Shown piece by piece: positions 20,191 through 31,762 of a stretch of 64,000 nucleotides of DNA. Origin of the DNA: Mikania micrantha (taxonomy: Eukaryota > Streptophyta > Magnoliopsida > Asterales > Asteraceae). The stretch spans positions 107,400,362-107,464,361 of the forward strand of contig CM018693.1 of the NCBI GenBank assembly GCA_009363875.1, in the 5' to 3' direction. A model generated the notes under the pieces. The model did not search any database, was not told where the DNA came from, and was given only the letters and a program-made list of their open reading frames with translations. Each line of letters begins with the position of its first letter. Within the stretch, counting starts at the first letter, position 1. The translations under genes and the position numbers were made by a program.

Positions 20191-23100
20191 ATGGCTGAGG
20201 GAAATGTTCATATGACTGTTGCTGAGCTCAACGAGCTAATCAACAACAGAGTAGCAGAGGCTATTGCACAGTATGCTCAGACACACAACACGGGACCACA
20301 GGGTCCAGCTGGGGGATTGGTTAATCCACAAGTCTGCACGTTCAAGATGTTCTTGGACTGCAAACCTCACAATTTCAAGGGATCGGAGGGGGCTATAGGA
20401 CTTCTCCGATGGATTGAAAAAGCTGAATCTGTGTTCGAGATGTGCAACTGCCCGGATGACAGCAAAGTGAAATTTGCTACTGGAACTTTGGAGGGTCCAG
20501 CACTGACTTGGTGGAACTCCAATGTTCAGACCCTGGGGTTGGGTGAAGCAAATGCATTGACCTGGAACAACTTCAAAACTTTGCTACAAGAGGAGTATTG
20601 TCCTCGTAGTGAAATGCAGAAGTTGGAAGAGGAGTATTGGCACCTCAAGATGGAGGGGTCAAACATTGAGGAATACACGACCAGATCGCATGAACTGGCC
20701 AGACTGCTACCACATATGGCTACTCCAGTCAGTAAGTGGATTGAACGGTATATTGGAGGACTAGTGCCTCAGATTCAGGGGATGGTTACCTCAGCAAATC
20801 CCACCACTATCCAACAAGCTGTTCGTCTAGCACATCAGCTTACTGACCAGGCAGTGTTACAGGGGACTCTGCCTAAGAGAACATCTGCTACCAAGGTAGG
20901 AGATCACAAGCGAAAGTGGGAGAGTAACAACTTCAAGGGTAACAACCAACAGCAGAACAGGAAACAGGACTCAAACAAGTCCTATCATGGTTCAAGCAGT
21001 GGTCAGCAATCATCATCGTCAGGGGGTTATGTTGGGAAACACCCCAAGTGCAACAGGTGTGGTTACCATCATGCGGGTAACCAATGTGACAGAGCTAAGT
21101 GCCAGAGGTGTGGCAAGGTTGGTCATGTGGCTAAGGATTGCCGAGGAGAGCTGCAGAACAACAATGACAACCAGAATAACAATCAAAACAACGCGCAGAA
21201 AGGTTGTTTTGAGTGCGGCAAGATGGGCCATTTCAAGAAAGATTGCCCACAACTTAAGAAAGGCGGGGACAACAATGGAAATGGTAATGGAAATGGAAAT
21301 GGTAATGGCAATGGCACCAACAACAACAATAATAACAACAATAACGGTGCTAGAGGCAGGGCGTTTGTGATCGGAGGACGTCAAGCGCGGGAGGATCCCA
21401 ACATCGTTACGGGTACGTTCCTCTTAAATAATCACTATGCCTCTATGTTATTTGACACTGGTGCCGACCGGAGTTTTGTATCTAGTTCACTTGCTAAGTC
21501 ACTAGATGTTAGTCCCACTGCCTTAGATAGTCCCTATACTGTGGAGTTAGCGGATGGTAAGTTGATTGTAGTAGAAAACATTTATAAGGGATGTATTCTT
21601 GATTTGATGGGTCAGACATTAGAGATTGATTTGATGCCTATTGCCTTAGGCAGTTTTGATGTAGTTATTGGCATGGACTGGTTGTCCAAAAACCAGGCTG
21701 AAATTATATGCCATGAAAAGATTGTTCGCATACCTCTTCCGCAGGGAGAGACATTATATGTACAAGGCGAGAAGAGCAGTACGCCACTGCGTCTCATATC
21801 TTGTATGAAAGCACACAAATGTCTGCGGAAAGGTCATACGGCAGTTATAGCACTGATAACTGAAAAGCCAGTAGCTGAGAAGAAAATTGAAGATATACCT
21901 ATAGTTTGTGAATTTCCGGAGGTGTTTCCAGAAGACTTGCCGGGATTACCGCCTGTCAGACAGGTGGAGTTCCGAATCGACCTTACACCAGACGCAGCAC
22001 CGATAGCTAGGGCGCCTTATCGACTTGCACCGTCAGAGATGCAAGAGTTATCCACACAATTGCAAGAATTGTTGGATAAGGGTTTCATACGACCTAGTTT
22101 TTCACCATGGGGGGCTCCAGTATTGTTTGTCAAGAAGAAGGACGGAACTTTCCGAATGTGTATCGATTACCGGGAATTGAATAAGGTTACTATCAAGAAC
22201 CGGTATCCGTTACCCAGGATTGACGATCTGTTCGATCAATTGCAAGGTTCGAGTTACTACTCGAAGATTGATCTCAGGTCGGGTTATCATCAACTAAGAG
22301 TTCAGGAGGAGGATATTCCGAAGACAGCATTCAGGACAAGATATGGCCATTATGAGTTCTTGGTCATGCCATTTGGGTTGACAAACGCTCCAGCTGTATT
22401 CATGGATCTCATGAATCGTGTTTGTAAACCTTATCTGGACAAGTTTGTCATTGTTTTCATCGATGACATTCTCATCTATTCAAAGTCTGAGGAGGAGCAT
22501 GCTGAACATCTTCGATTACTGTTAGAGCTATTGAAACAGGAACAACTGTACGCTAAGTTCTCGAAATGTGATTTTTGGATGCGAGAAGTACAGTTTTTGG
22601 GGCATATTGTTAATGAAAAGGGTATACATGTTGATCCGGCGAAGATTGAAGCGATTAAGAATTGGGAAGCGCCAAAGACCCCTACTGAGGTACGACAATT
22701 CCTTGGTTTGGCGGGTTATTATCGACGATTCATTGAGGGTTTCTCAAAGATCGCTCAACCACTTACAGCTCTGACGCACAAGGGAACAAAGTATAACTGG
22801 ACGGATAAACAAGAAGCTGCATTCCAGTTATTGAAACAGAAACTCTGCAGTGCACCGATTCTGTCCTTACCGGAAGGAACGGAAGACTTTGCGGTGTATT
22901 GTGACGCATCTGGACAAGGTTTGGGATGTGTGTTGATGCAACGGGATAAAGTGATCGCTTATGCTTCCAGACAACTAAGAACACACGAAAAGAATTACAC
23001 TACTCATGACTTGGAGTTAGGAGCAGTGGTTTTTGCTTTGAAGATTTGGAGGCATTATCTGTATGGAACTAAGTGTACTATTTATACTGATCATAAGAGT

Positions 23101-24746
23101 TTGCAACATATCTTTGATCAGAAGGAACTCAATATGAGACAACGACGATGGGTTGAGTTGTTGAACGATTATGAGTGTGCGATTAAGTATCACCCGGGAA
23201 AGGCTAATGTCGTAGCCGATGCTTTGAGCAGAAAAGATACAACGGGAACAAGACGGGTTCGCGCACTTATGATGACGATACATACTGACTTACCTGACAA
23301 GGTACATAGTGCTCAGATTGAGGCCTTGAAAGCGGAAAACTTAGTACCGGAATCTTTACGAGGAATGGAAGAACAATTGAATGTTAAATCTGATGGAATT
23401 CGTTATTTCATTGATCGAATGTGGATACCTTTGTATGGAGGTTTAAGGGAACTCGTGATGGACGAAGCGCACAAGTCCAGATATTCAGTCCATCCGGGAT
23501 CAGACAAGATGTACCATGACTTGAAGGCACTGTATTGGTGGCCTCATATGAAAGCTGATATTGCTAAGTACGTTAGCAAATGTTTGACTTGTTCGAAAGT
23601 CAAAGTTGAATATCAGAAGCCATCTGGTTTACTGCAACAGCCAGAGATACCGATGTGGAAGTGGGAACAGATTTCAATGGATTTTATTACTAAGTTACCC
23701 CGTACACCGAGTGGTTGTGATACGATATGGGTAATTGTCGATCGATTAACGAAATCTGCACACTTCTTAGCAATCAAAGAAACTGACAAGATGGAGAAAT
23801 TGACTCGCATTTACATTAAGGAAGTAGTAGCACGACATGGCGTGCCGATCTCTATCATATCAGATCGGGATGCCCGGTTTACTTCAAATTTTGGAAATCT
23901 CTTCATAAGTCATTGGGGACTCGCTTGGATATGAGTACCGCTTATCACCCACAGACAGACGGTCAAAGTGAACGAACGATTCAAACGCTTGAGGATATGT
24001 TACGAGCTTGTGTCATTGACTTTGGTGATAGCTGGGAGAATCATTTACCGTTGGTGGAATTCTCTTACAACAATAGTTATCATACAAGTATTCAAGCAGC
24101 ACCGTTTGAAGCGTTGTATGGTCGCAAATGTCGTTCACCAGTTTGTTGGGCTGAGATTGGGGACAGTCAGTTGACAGGTCCTGAACTGGTGCATGAAACA
24201 ACAGAGAAGATAGTTCAAATCCGAAACCGTATGGCAGCGGCTCGGGATCGACAGAAGAGTTATGCAGACAAACGTCGCAAGCCGTTGGAATTTCAAGTAG
24301 GAGACCGAGTTCTTCTAAAGGTGTCACCTTGGAAAGGTGTGATACGATTCGGCAAGCGCGGCAAGCTTAGTCCACGTTACGTAGGACCTTTTGAGATTCT
24401 GAAAAGGATTGGTCCGGTAGCGTATCAACTCAAACTACCGGATGAACTCAGTGGAGTTCATGATGTATTTCATGTGTCGAATTTAAAGAAATGTCTTTCT
24501 GACGAGACGTTGATTGTACCATTGGAAGAAATACAAGTAGATGAACAACTGCGATTCATTGAAGAACCAGCGGAAATCATGGACCGAGAGGTCAAACAAT
24601 TGAAGCAAAGCAAGATTCCGATAGTCAAAGTTCGATGGAATTCAAGACGGGGTCCTGAATTCACATGGGAACGGGAAGATCAAATGATGAAGAAATATCC
24701 TCATCTATTCAAGACAGCTACTACTAACACTGAGAGCGCACGTTAA
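20191..24746 (+). pseudogene. gag-pol of A, frameshifted in integrase
   Basis: The polyprotein opens at MAEGNVHMTV. Gag core is about residues 50-225, and zinc knuckles CQRCGKVGHVAKDC (304-317) and CFECGKMGHFKKDC (339-352) follow, then a Gly/Asn low-complexity linker, protease (DTGA), RT (FIDD), RNase H, and integrase with its HHCC finger. The frame ends at 23934. Compared with B, one base is missing at about 23890-23892 (AATTTTGG against AATTTCTGG), between the second catalytic Asp and the Glu of integrase. The rest (catalytic Glu, GPF/Y module, chromodomain-like end) is open from 23913 in the next frame. Everything else is near-identical to B. A must have lost this base very recently or been mobilised by proteins from another copy. 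Confidence 0.93.
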
Positions 24747-24781
24747 ATTTCGGGACGAAATTTCCTTCAACAAGGGGATGA
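24745..24781 (+). other. First hairpin plus polypurine-like module, right after pol of A
   Basis: AAATTTCG-GGA-CGAAATTT overlaps the stop codon and is followed by CAAGGGGATGA. The same pair recurs next to the 3' LTR at 25315-25351. Confidence 0.75.
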
Positions 24782-24944
24782 CGTGATGCTTTCACACATC
24801 AACACTGCAAATTTCAAACTGTAAGCACAAACGTTTTATTTATTCAATTGATTTTGTTACAGATAATTGTGCTACATTACATTTTATATGTTTTATGTGC
24901 TACATTTCATATGTTACATGTTATGGTAGTACATACACGATTGA

Positions 24945-25065
24945 TTACATACATTTTGCTATGTGCGGGGTTGCATAGTACATTGGTTATATACATTTTG
25001 CTATGTGCGGGGTTGCATAGTACATTGGTTACATACACTTTGCTATGTGCGGGGTTGCATAGTAC
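24945..25065 (+). repeat. Three 42-bp tandem repeats after pol of A
   Basis: CTATGTGCGGGGTTGCATAG begins at 24959, 25001 and 25043. Each unit can form a CTATG/CATAG stem. B has two degenerate units at about 36536-36595. Confidence 0.85.
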
Positions 25066-25314
25066 AAACAGTTTCAGGCACTCACTATGTGAGAGGTTAC
25101 ACAACACAGTATGATCACACACAAACAGTCACAGTTAGGTGAACTAACTAGTGTACACGCAAAACAGTTACATTGAACGATCACAATTGAGTTGTGATGT
25201 TGCAAACATTAGACTTTGTGTGTGAGTACACACAAGCACACAGAATGATCAAATCACACTAACACGTACGATTTAAACTCGTAAGTAGTTTCCTAACTAC
25301 TCTTAACACTTGCT

Positions 25315-25351
25315 AATTTTCGGGACGAAAATTCCTTCAACAAGGGGATGA
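25315..25351 (+). other. Second hairpin plus polypurine tract of A
   Basis: AATTTTCG-GGA-CGAAAATT, then CAAGGGGATGA directly before the 3' LTR. This is the expected plus-strand primer site. Confidence 0.85.
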
Positions 25352-28100
25352 TGTGACAATCCGACTTTTCACATTAACCTTGTTAACGAGAGTTGGTGCT
25401 ATTACAGGCCCAACAAGGCCAATCAAGGCCCAATAGGACCAATGAAGGTCCATCAGGCCCAACAAGGCCAAGGAAGGCCCAATAAGGCCTAGAGAGGCCC
25501 AATGAGATCTAGTAAGGCACAATAAGATTAATTTAGGCCCAGTAAAGTCAAAGAAGATCCAGTGAAGTCAAGGAAGACCCAACAAGACAAATCAGTTCCA
25601 ATAAAGTCTATGAAGGCCCAACAGAACTAAGTTAGGCCCAACAGGGGCAAATGGGGCCCAATATAATCAAATTAAGGCCCAATAAGGCCCAGGGAGGCCC
25701 AAGGAAATCTAGGAAGGTCCAGTAAAGTTTAGTTAGGCCCAATTGGAATTAAGAAGCCCAATTGAGTAAATGTAGCCCAATAATGTTTCAATTGTTTTAA
25801 TTAGTGGCAATCCGGCGAGTTCAGATTTACTTTATTAATCAGAAATTGGCAGGAATAATTCGAAATCAATCAAGATTTAACTAGAGGATGGTAATTGATC
25901 AAAAACGATCTTAGAATGTTAAAAACTTTAAGGATTAAGATTTCAAAGCAAGAAAAGTTCCAATTCTTGACTTTTTAAGTCAAAATTCGATAATGGTGCA
26001 ATCAAAGGTTTAAATTCGTATTAAATTGAGGATAGTAACTGAATTAGTCATATTAGTGATTCATTATGATGATAATTAAACCTTATGATCGGTTATTAGA
26101 AGCTAAAGGGCTGCATTAAACTTTCATTAAGCTTTTCAAGTAGAAACCGTTTTGAATCATTATCAAAATCCCATATTCAAATCAAAATTCGCGAAATTGA
26201 AACTTCCAGAGCTCTATTCGGCACTTTTAGAACACACTTCATATTTCAATTTCATCGTAGCAACTGTGGATCGAAGAAACCCATTGGAGGTCGACCGAAA
26301 CTTCATCTAAAAGTCGAGATACATAAATTAGACATTCAACCAGGTACATTTTCAATCCTACACCACCTAAGATGGCCGACTAAGCTAATCCATATGCTTA
26401 ATTCGAGAATAAACATTGAATTCCGCGATTTTGATCTCTAGGGTTCATCTTTGAAACCAAATTGGGGGTTTTTGTTCAAACGATTTAGGTAATCAAATTA
26501 ATTGGTTCCATTAGTTTCAGAAGGGTCCGACTTAGGTTAATCCTATGTTAATTGTATCAAAGTTCAACGAATTTGATGGTTTTGAATTCTAGGGTTCTTG
26601 GGTTAAACGGGTTAGTGGTTTTTGATTCAAACAAGTGTAATATTCGAATTAATCGTGTAGGTAGGATCGAAATGGGTATATTAATGAAAACCAACTGGTT
26701 TTAGACTGGATCGAAATCGAATTCATAGCAAATTGGATCAGAGAGGCTTCGGCTATAATAGGGATGAAGAGAACCAGTGGGTTAGGAGTTAAAAGAATTA
26801 TTTTCTGGTATATGAACGCGATACCCTAGCGGGCGTAGTGGTAGATGCTGTGTGTGTGATGTTGAGGGTCGCGGGTTCGAGTCCCGGCCCAACCAGTTTT
26901 TGGAGTTTTAAGATATTTTTAGTGTTTGAATCATAACTTCCACATACGAACTCCGTTTTAGTTCGTTCAAGTTGCGTTGGAACCGTAACTAGAATACGAA
27001 CGTGTTAGGATGATAAAATATATATTTTAATCCGAACACGAAATCGCGTATAATTACGTTTAAATTAAATAAAATCAAAAGTGATTTTATTTAAACGATT
27101 TCAAAAGCACGCGTACTTCCGTATGTCAAATTTTAACACTTTAACATACGTATGTTGATACGTATGTGATTTCAAGCACAAAACGATTATTCGAATAACA
27201 ATAGGTTATTGTTTAAATCACAGATTCTTCGTAGAGGATTTCTACGCGAGTTTTCACATACTTGATCATTCTGCTAAAAACAAAGGTGCGTACACGGCCC
27301 CTTTCTTATTTTAAACTGTTTTGGGGGAGAAAACATGTGCAACAAACTACTTTTAGATACATATCACTTGCATGAGTTATCTGTTTACATTATGTGCAAC
27401 ATATCAACTTGAAAGTCCTTACACACCTCGAACCGTTTAGTTTGCTGTAATGCAAAGCGTGGTAGTTGGAAATAGATCTATTAGGTTTGACAAACCTCAC
27501 CTGGTAGATGGGATCTACGCAGGTGTTTGACTGACCAAACACATTTTTTTACTATTGTTGTGATAGACAATAGTGGCAAGGCGAAAACATGCTATAGCAT
27601 GGCAACTAGTCAGCTTCGGTGTCGAACACGTATGTAAATAGTTATATGACTAGCTATCATGACTGTGCAATTGTGATTATGTTATCTACCAACTTGTTAT
27701 TCAAACTGATGTTTTGAACTCTATGATTACTTAAAACCTGTGTTATGCACCAACCTTTGTGTTGACTTGATTTGCATGTTTTCTCAGGACGCTAAGGCGC
27801 GCGTAACAGCTGGCATGGACTAGGAAGATAGAGTCTCATGCATATAAACACCTTGAACATTTGAATTTGATTATTTCAGTATTTTGATTTGTAAATGTTT
27901 TACTTATCAACAATTTATTGGTTTTGATTTGAGACGCTTCCGCAACTTTTTGTAAACTCTGGTTAATATGTTTGTTTTAAAGACCAACGTATGTTTTTGA
28001 AATCCATATAGAGGTCTTCGCTATGTCTAATGATCTGAGATCCTGGTTTGTCACGTTCCCAAACGGTATGATTCCGTTAGTGGAAATTGGGGGTGTGACA
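25352..28100 (+). repeat. A 3' LTR (2749 bp)
   Basis: Same content as the 5' LTR, including the GGCCCAA array, tRNA-like segment (26823-26901) and hairpins. Followed by the duplication TAAGG. Confidence 0.97.
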
Positions 28101-28105
28101 TAAGG

Positions 28106-30679
28106 CCAGTATAGGCCCAATGAATTCTAGGTAGGCCCAATGAAGTTTAGGTAGGCCAACAAGGCCCAAGGTAGGCCCATATATAGTTATGAGGCCCAAA
28201 TTTATTAATTAAGCTCAAAAATGTTTCCATTGGTCAATTTATGACAATTCGGTAATTTATGATTAATTCCATTAATCGAAATGATGCGAAATCAAGCAAA
28301 AACAAGTTGCAAGGGTTGGAAGATAGCAAAACAAGTGTATAAACATTTGAATATTAGGAAATAATCAATTAAGTAAAGGAAATATACAATTTTGACTTTT
28401 GTAAGTCAAAATTCGTGTAAAAAGCTTAGAAAGTTTCAAATTAGCATTAAAATTCGATAGATTATTGTGTTAAACGGTTTCTAATCATCATATTAATGAT
28501 TATAACAGTTTCCATACGTTACTAGCATAATAACTTGTCGAATTAAGTTGCAATGAAGATGAAAGTTCGAAACCGTCACTAGTGGGTAGTAATATCATAC
28601 AATTCGATAGAAATCCGCACAATTGAACCTATAGATACACTAATCGGCTTCTTTAGAGGGATTAGCACAATCCAATTTAATCTCATAAGCTGTGGAAAGA
28701 AGAAAACGATTTGGAGGTGACCGAACCTAGGGCTCAAAGTGGTTTTATATCAATTCTTCATCAAAACAGGTTAGTAATTCATCCTACACTTTCTAAACAT
28801 GCCGACTAAGGTTTAACCCAAAGCAATTGCGGTTGATAATATCGAATTTATAGATTTCGATTTCTAGGGTTCTAAGCATAAAACGGTTTTGGGGGTTGTT
28901 GATTAAACCGGTTTAAAAATCAAATTAATAGGCATAGGCATTTTCAGAAACCCTCGATCAAGCTAAGGCATATTCTAATTTCATGAAACGATCACGAATC
29001 GATTGAGTTCTAGTTCTAGGTTTGCTCGGGTTAAACGGTTTGGGGATTTTGATAGAAACAAGTTCTAAAATCGAATTAATTGGCATGAATGGATTCGGGG
29101 AACTATGTTGAAGAAGATCTGATGATTTCATGATTTGAATTAGATGAATTCGATGAGGTCGAATGGTGGGTTTTAGAGATAAAGTTCGAAACTGTGCAAT
29201 AACGATTAAAAGGGTTATAGTGTTTTGTTTTTGAATTAAAAGCACATAGAGATTCGGTTGTATTCATGGAACAAAACCCCTAAGGTAGTAGGGTCGATCA
29301 GATTCGAAATCGGGTGCAATTGGAGATGAATTGCTTCGGTTATATAAGAACAAGGGGAACCGGTCAGATGGTGTTTAAAAGAATTAATTCCGGATAGATG
29401 TCGCGATACCCTAGCGGGCGAGACTGGTAGATGCTGTGTGTTTGGTGTGGGGGGTCGCGGGTTCGAATCCGGGTTCCACCATTTTTGGGTTTTAAATAAA
29501 TTTCTTGTATTTTTGTCATAACTTTCTCATAGGAACTCCGTTTTAATCCGTTCGAGTTGCGTTGGAACCGTAACGGGAATACGAATGTTTTAGAATAATA
29601 GAATTCATATTTTAATCCAAACACGAAATCGCGTATAATTACGATTAATTGAATAAAATCAAATATGATTTTATTTAATCGATTTCAATGGCACGCGTAC
29701 TTCCGTATGCACAATTCTCACACTCTAACATACGTATGTTGATACGTATGTGATTTCAAGCACAAAACGACATTCCAAATAACTCTAGGTTATTGTTTAA
29801 ACCACAGATTCTTCGTAGAGGATTTCTACGCAAGTTCACAAGTTATTGATCATTCTACTATTGTCAAAGGTGCGTACACGGCCCCTTTCTTATTTTAAAC
29901 TGTTTTGGGGGAGAAAACATGTGCAACAAACTATTTTAGATACATATCACTTGCATGAGTTATCTGTTTACATTATGTGACAACATATCAACTTGAAAGT
30001 CCTTACACACCTCGAACCGTTTAGTTTGCCGTAGTGCAAAGCGTGGTAGTTGGAAATAGATCTATTAGGTTTGACAAACCTCACCTGGTAGATGGGATCT
30101 ACGCAGGTGTTTGACTGACCAAACACATTTTTACTATTGTTGTGATAGACAATAGTGGCAAGGCGAAAACATGCTATAGCATGGCAACTAGTCAGCTTCG
30201 GTGTCGAACACGTATGTAAATAGTTTATATGACTAGCTATCATGACTGTGCAATTGTGATTATGTTATCTACAAACTTGTTATTCAAACTGATGTTTTGA
30301 ACACTATGATTACTTAAAACCTGTGTTATGCACCAACCTTTGTGTTGACTTGATTTGCATGTTTTCTCAGGACGCTAAGGCGCGCGTAACAGCTGGCATG
30401 GACTAGGAAGATAGAGTCTCATGCATTATAAACTTTGAACATTTGAATTTGAATACTTCAGTATTTTGAATTGTAATGTTTTATTTATCAACAGTTTATT
30501 GGTTTTGATTTGAAACGCTTCCGCAACTTTTTGTAAACTCTGAATATTATGTTTTTAATGACCAACGTATGTTTTGAAATTCATATAGAGGTCTTCGCTA
30601 TGTCTAATGATCTGAGATCCTGGTTTGTCATGCTCCCAAACGGTGTGATTCCGTTAGTTGAAAAATTGGGGGTGTGACA
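28106..30679 (+). repeat. B 5' LTR, remaining 2574 bp
   Basis: Continues from 16329 after removal of A and one TAAGG. It ends GGGGGTGTGACA. The 3' part (from about 29700) is very close to the A LTR, while the U3 part is clearly more diverged. Confidence 0.95.
29340..29486 (+). promoter_or_regulatory. TATA box and tRNA-like segment of B 5' LTR
   Basis: TTATATAAGA (29340-29349) is followed by the tRNA-like block 29408-29481, with CTGGTAGATGC, B box GGTTCGAATCC (29460-29470), the end CCACCA, and TTTTT at 29482-29486. The 3' LTR copy is at 38326-38404. Confidence 0.6.
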
Positions 30680-30682
30680 GAT

Positions 30683-30695
30683 TGGTATCAGAGCC
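30683..30695 (+). other. Primer-binding site of B
   Basis: TGGTATCAGAGCC, complementary to plant initiator-Met tRNA, three bases after the LTR. Confidence 0.95.
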
Positions 30696-30862
30696 ATTGG
30701 TTATAGCGAACTAGGTTTGCATTTGTAGGCCTAGACTATGACTGTTAGACATTAGACACACATGTTTACACATACTGCTTAGAAATTACATATGACATTA
30801 TGTAATTGACTGGCTTACGTATTCCATGGCACTGTACTTACATATGGTATTATGTAACAGGC

Positions 30863-31513
30863 ATGGCTTCATCATCAGTCCCATATATCATTATTGATGA
30901 TTCCGAGGACGAGGAGCCGATGGTTCCGGCACCACCATCATCACCACCACCACCTATTCCATCACCTCCACCGTATGAGATGGAGGACTCCGATCCCGAG
31001 GAGAACCCGGAGGAAGACCCAGAGGAGGATCCGGAGGAGGATCCAGACGAGGACCCATATGAGGATCCAGAGGAGGACCCGGATGAGGATCCGGAAGAGG
31101 AGCCTGAGGAGGGCACTCAGCAAATCCCTGCTGAGGGACCTTCTACACATCCACCACCCGTACTAGATGCTCCGGAGCCTAAGAGGCGAAGGACGGACGC
31201 GGAGGAGATCGCCAAGTTGCGTGAGGACTTGGATGAGACAGAAGACAAGCTTATACAGAGATCTCAGGAGTTATGGGATGCCATTGAGAGGCAAGATGAA
31301 CTTGCCCATCTAGTTCATGACATGCGGGATGAGATGGTGAACATGATTGGTCGTCTAGAGGAGTCAGAGAACCGAGCCGAGATCTTGGAGGGCAGGATTG
31401 AAGCTTTGGAGGATTTAGTGGTAGTTGAGAATGAGGAACAGGATGAGGATGAGGAGGAGGAACCAGCACCAGTTGCTGAGTCCGATCCTGAATCCACCGT
31501 TGAGGACGATTGA
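30863..31513 (+). CDS. Accessory ORF1 of B
   Basis: A 216-residue homologue of the A protein. I start it at the ATG aligned with A (MASSSVPYIIIDD); an in-frame ATG at 30806 adds 19 residues that A does not have. It keeps the N-terminal SUMO-interaction-like motif (YIIIDDSEDEE), the proline-rich stretch, the acidic DP repeats (fewer and rearranged), the basic PKRRRT, the coiled-coil region, and the LVVVENEEQDEDE end. Most differences from A lie in the acidic repeats and the short linker after them; the coiled coil and both ends are nearly unchanged. Location, nuclear targeting and SUMO binding are inferred from sequence only. Confidence 0.85.
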   Translation: MASSSVPYIIIDDSEDEEPMVPAPPSSPPPPIPSPPPYEMEDSDPEENPEEDPEEDPEEDPDEDPYEDPEEDPDEDPEEEPEEGTQQIPAEGPSTHPPPVLDAPEPKRRRTDAEEIAKLREDLDETEDKLIQRSQELWDAIERQDELAHLVHDMRDEMVNMIGRLEESENRAEILEGRIEALEDLVVVENEEQDEDEEEEPAPVAESDPESTVEDD

Positions 31514-31762
31514 TTGTTTTCATTTATTTCTTGTTTTACTTAAACTTATTAGGAACGGGTTGTGTTCCTACATTGGTAGTTTGAAATTTTGTATTTCATT
31601 TCAAAAAGTATTGTACTCAAAGAAAGTTTCTATTTATGGAAGAATTATTGTTTGTTTCCAACAACTGTGTTGATTATATTACATGTTGTGTTTGTTGTTT
31701 TACTTACACATGTTACATTGGATTTTGATTTCGTGCTAACACTTCTTATAAATAGGAAACTA

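Larger units (their letters stand above)
16330..28100 (+). mobile_element. Element A: young Tekay/Del-like gypsy retrotransposon
   Basis: Two LTRs of 2749 bp each (16330-19078, 25352-28100) are flanked by the duplication TAAGG (16325-16329, 28101-28105). Inside are the primer site, accessory ORF, gag-pol with one frameshift, and polypurine tract. By eye I found one difference between the LTRs (CCACGATT near 17403 against CCGCGATT near 26425). It sits 146 bp into the 5' LTR of B, so it inserted after B. Confidence 0.97.

Noticed and set aside
21019..21384. Antisense frame over the gag low-complexity linker (also 32588-32962)
   Set aside because: Created by AAC/AAT/GGT repeats of the Asn/Gly linker; no independent support.
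28958..29624. Small minus-strand frames in B LTRs (also 37876-38542)
   Set aside because: Identical in both LTRs because the LTRs are identical; no domain, and they run antisense through the promoter and tRNA-like region.
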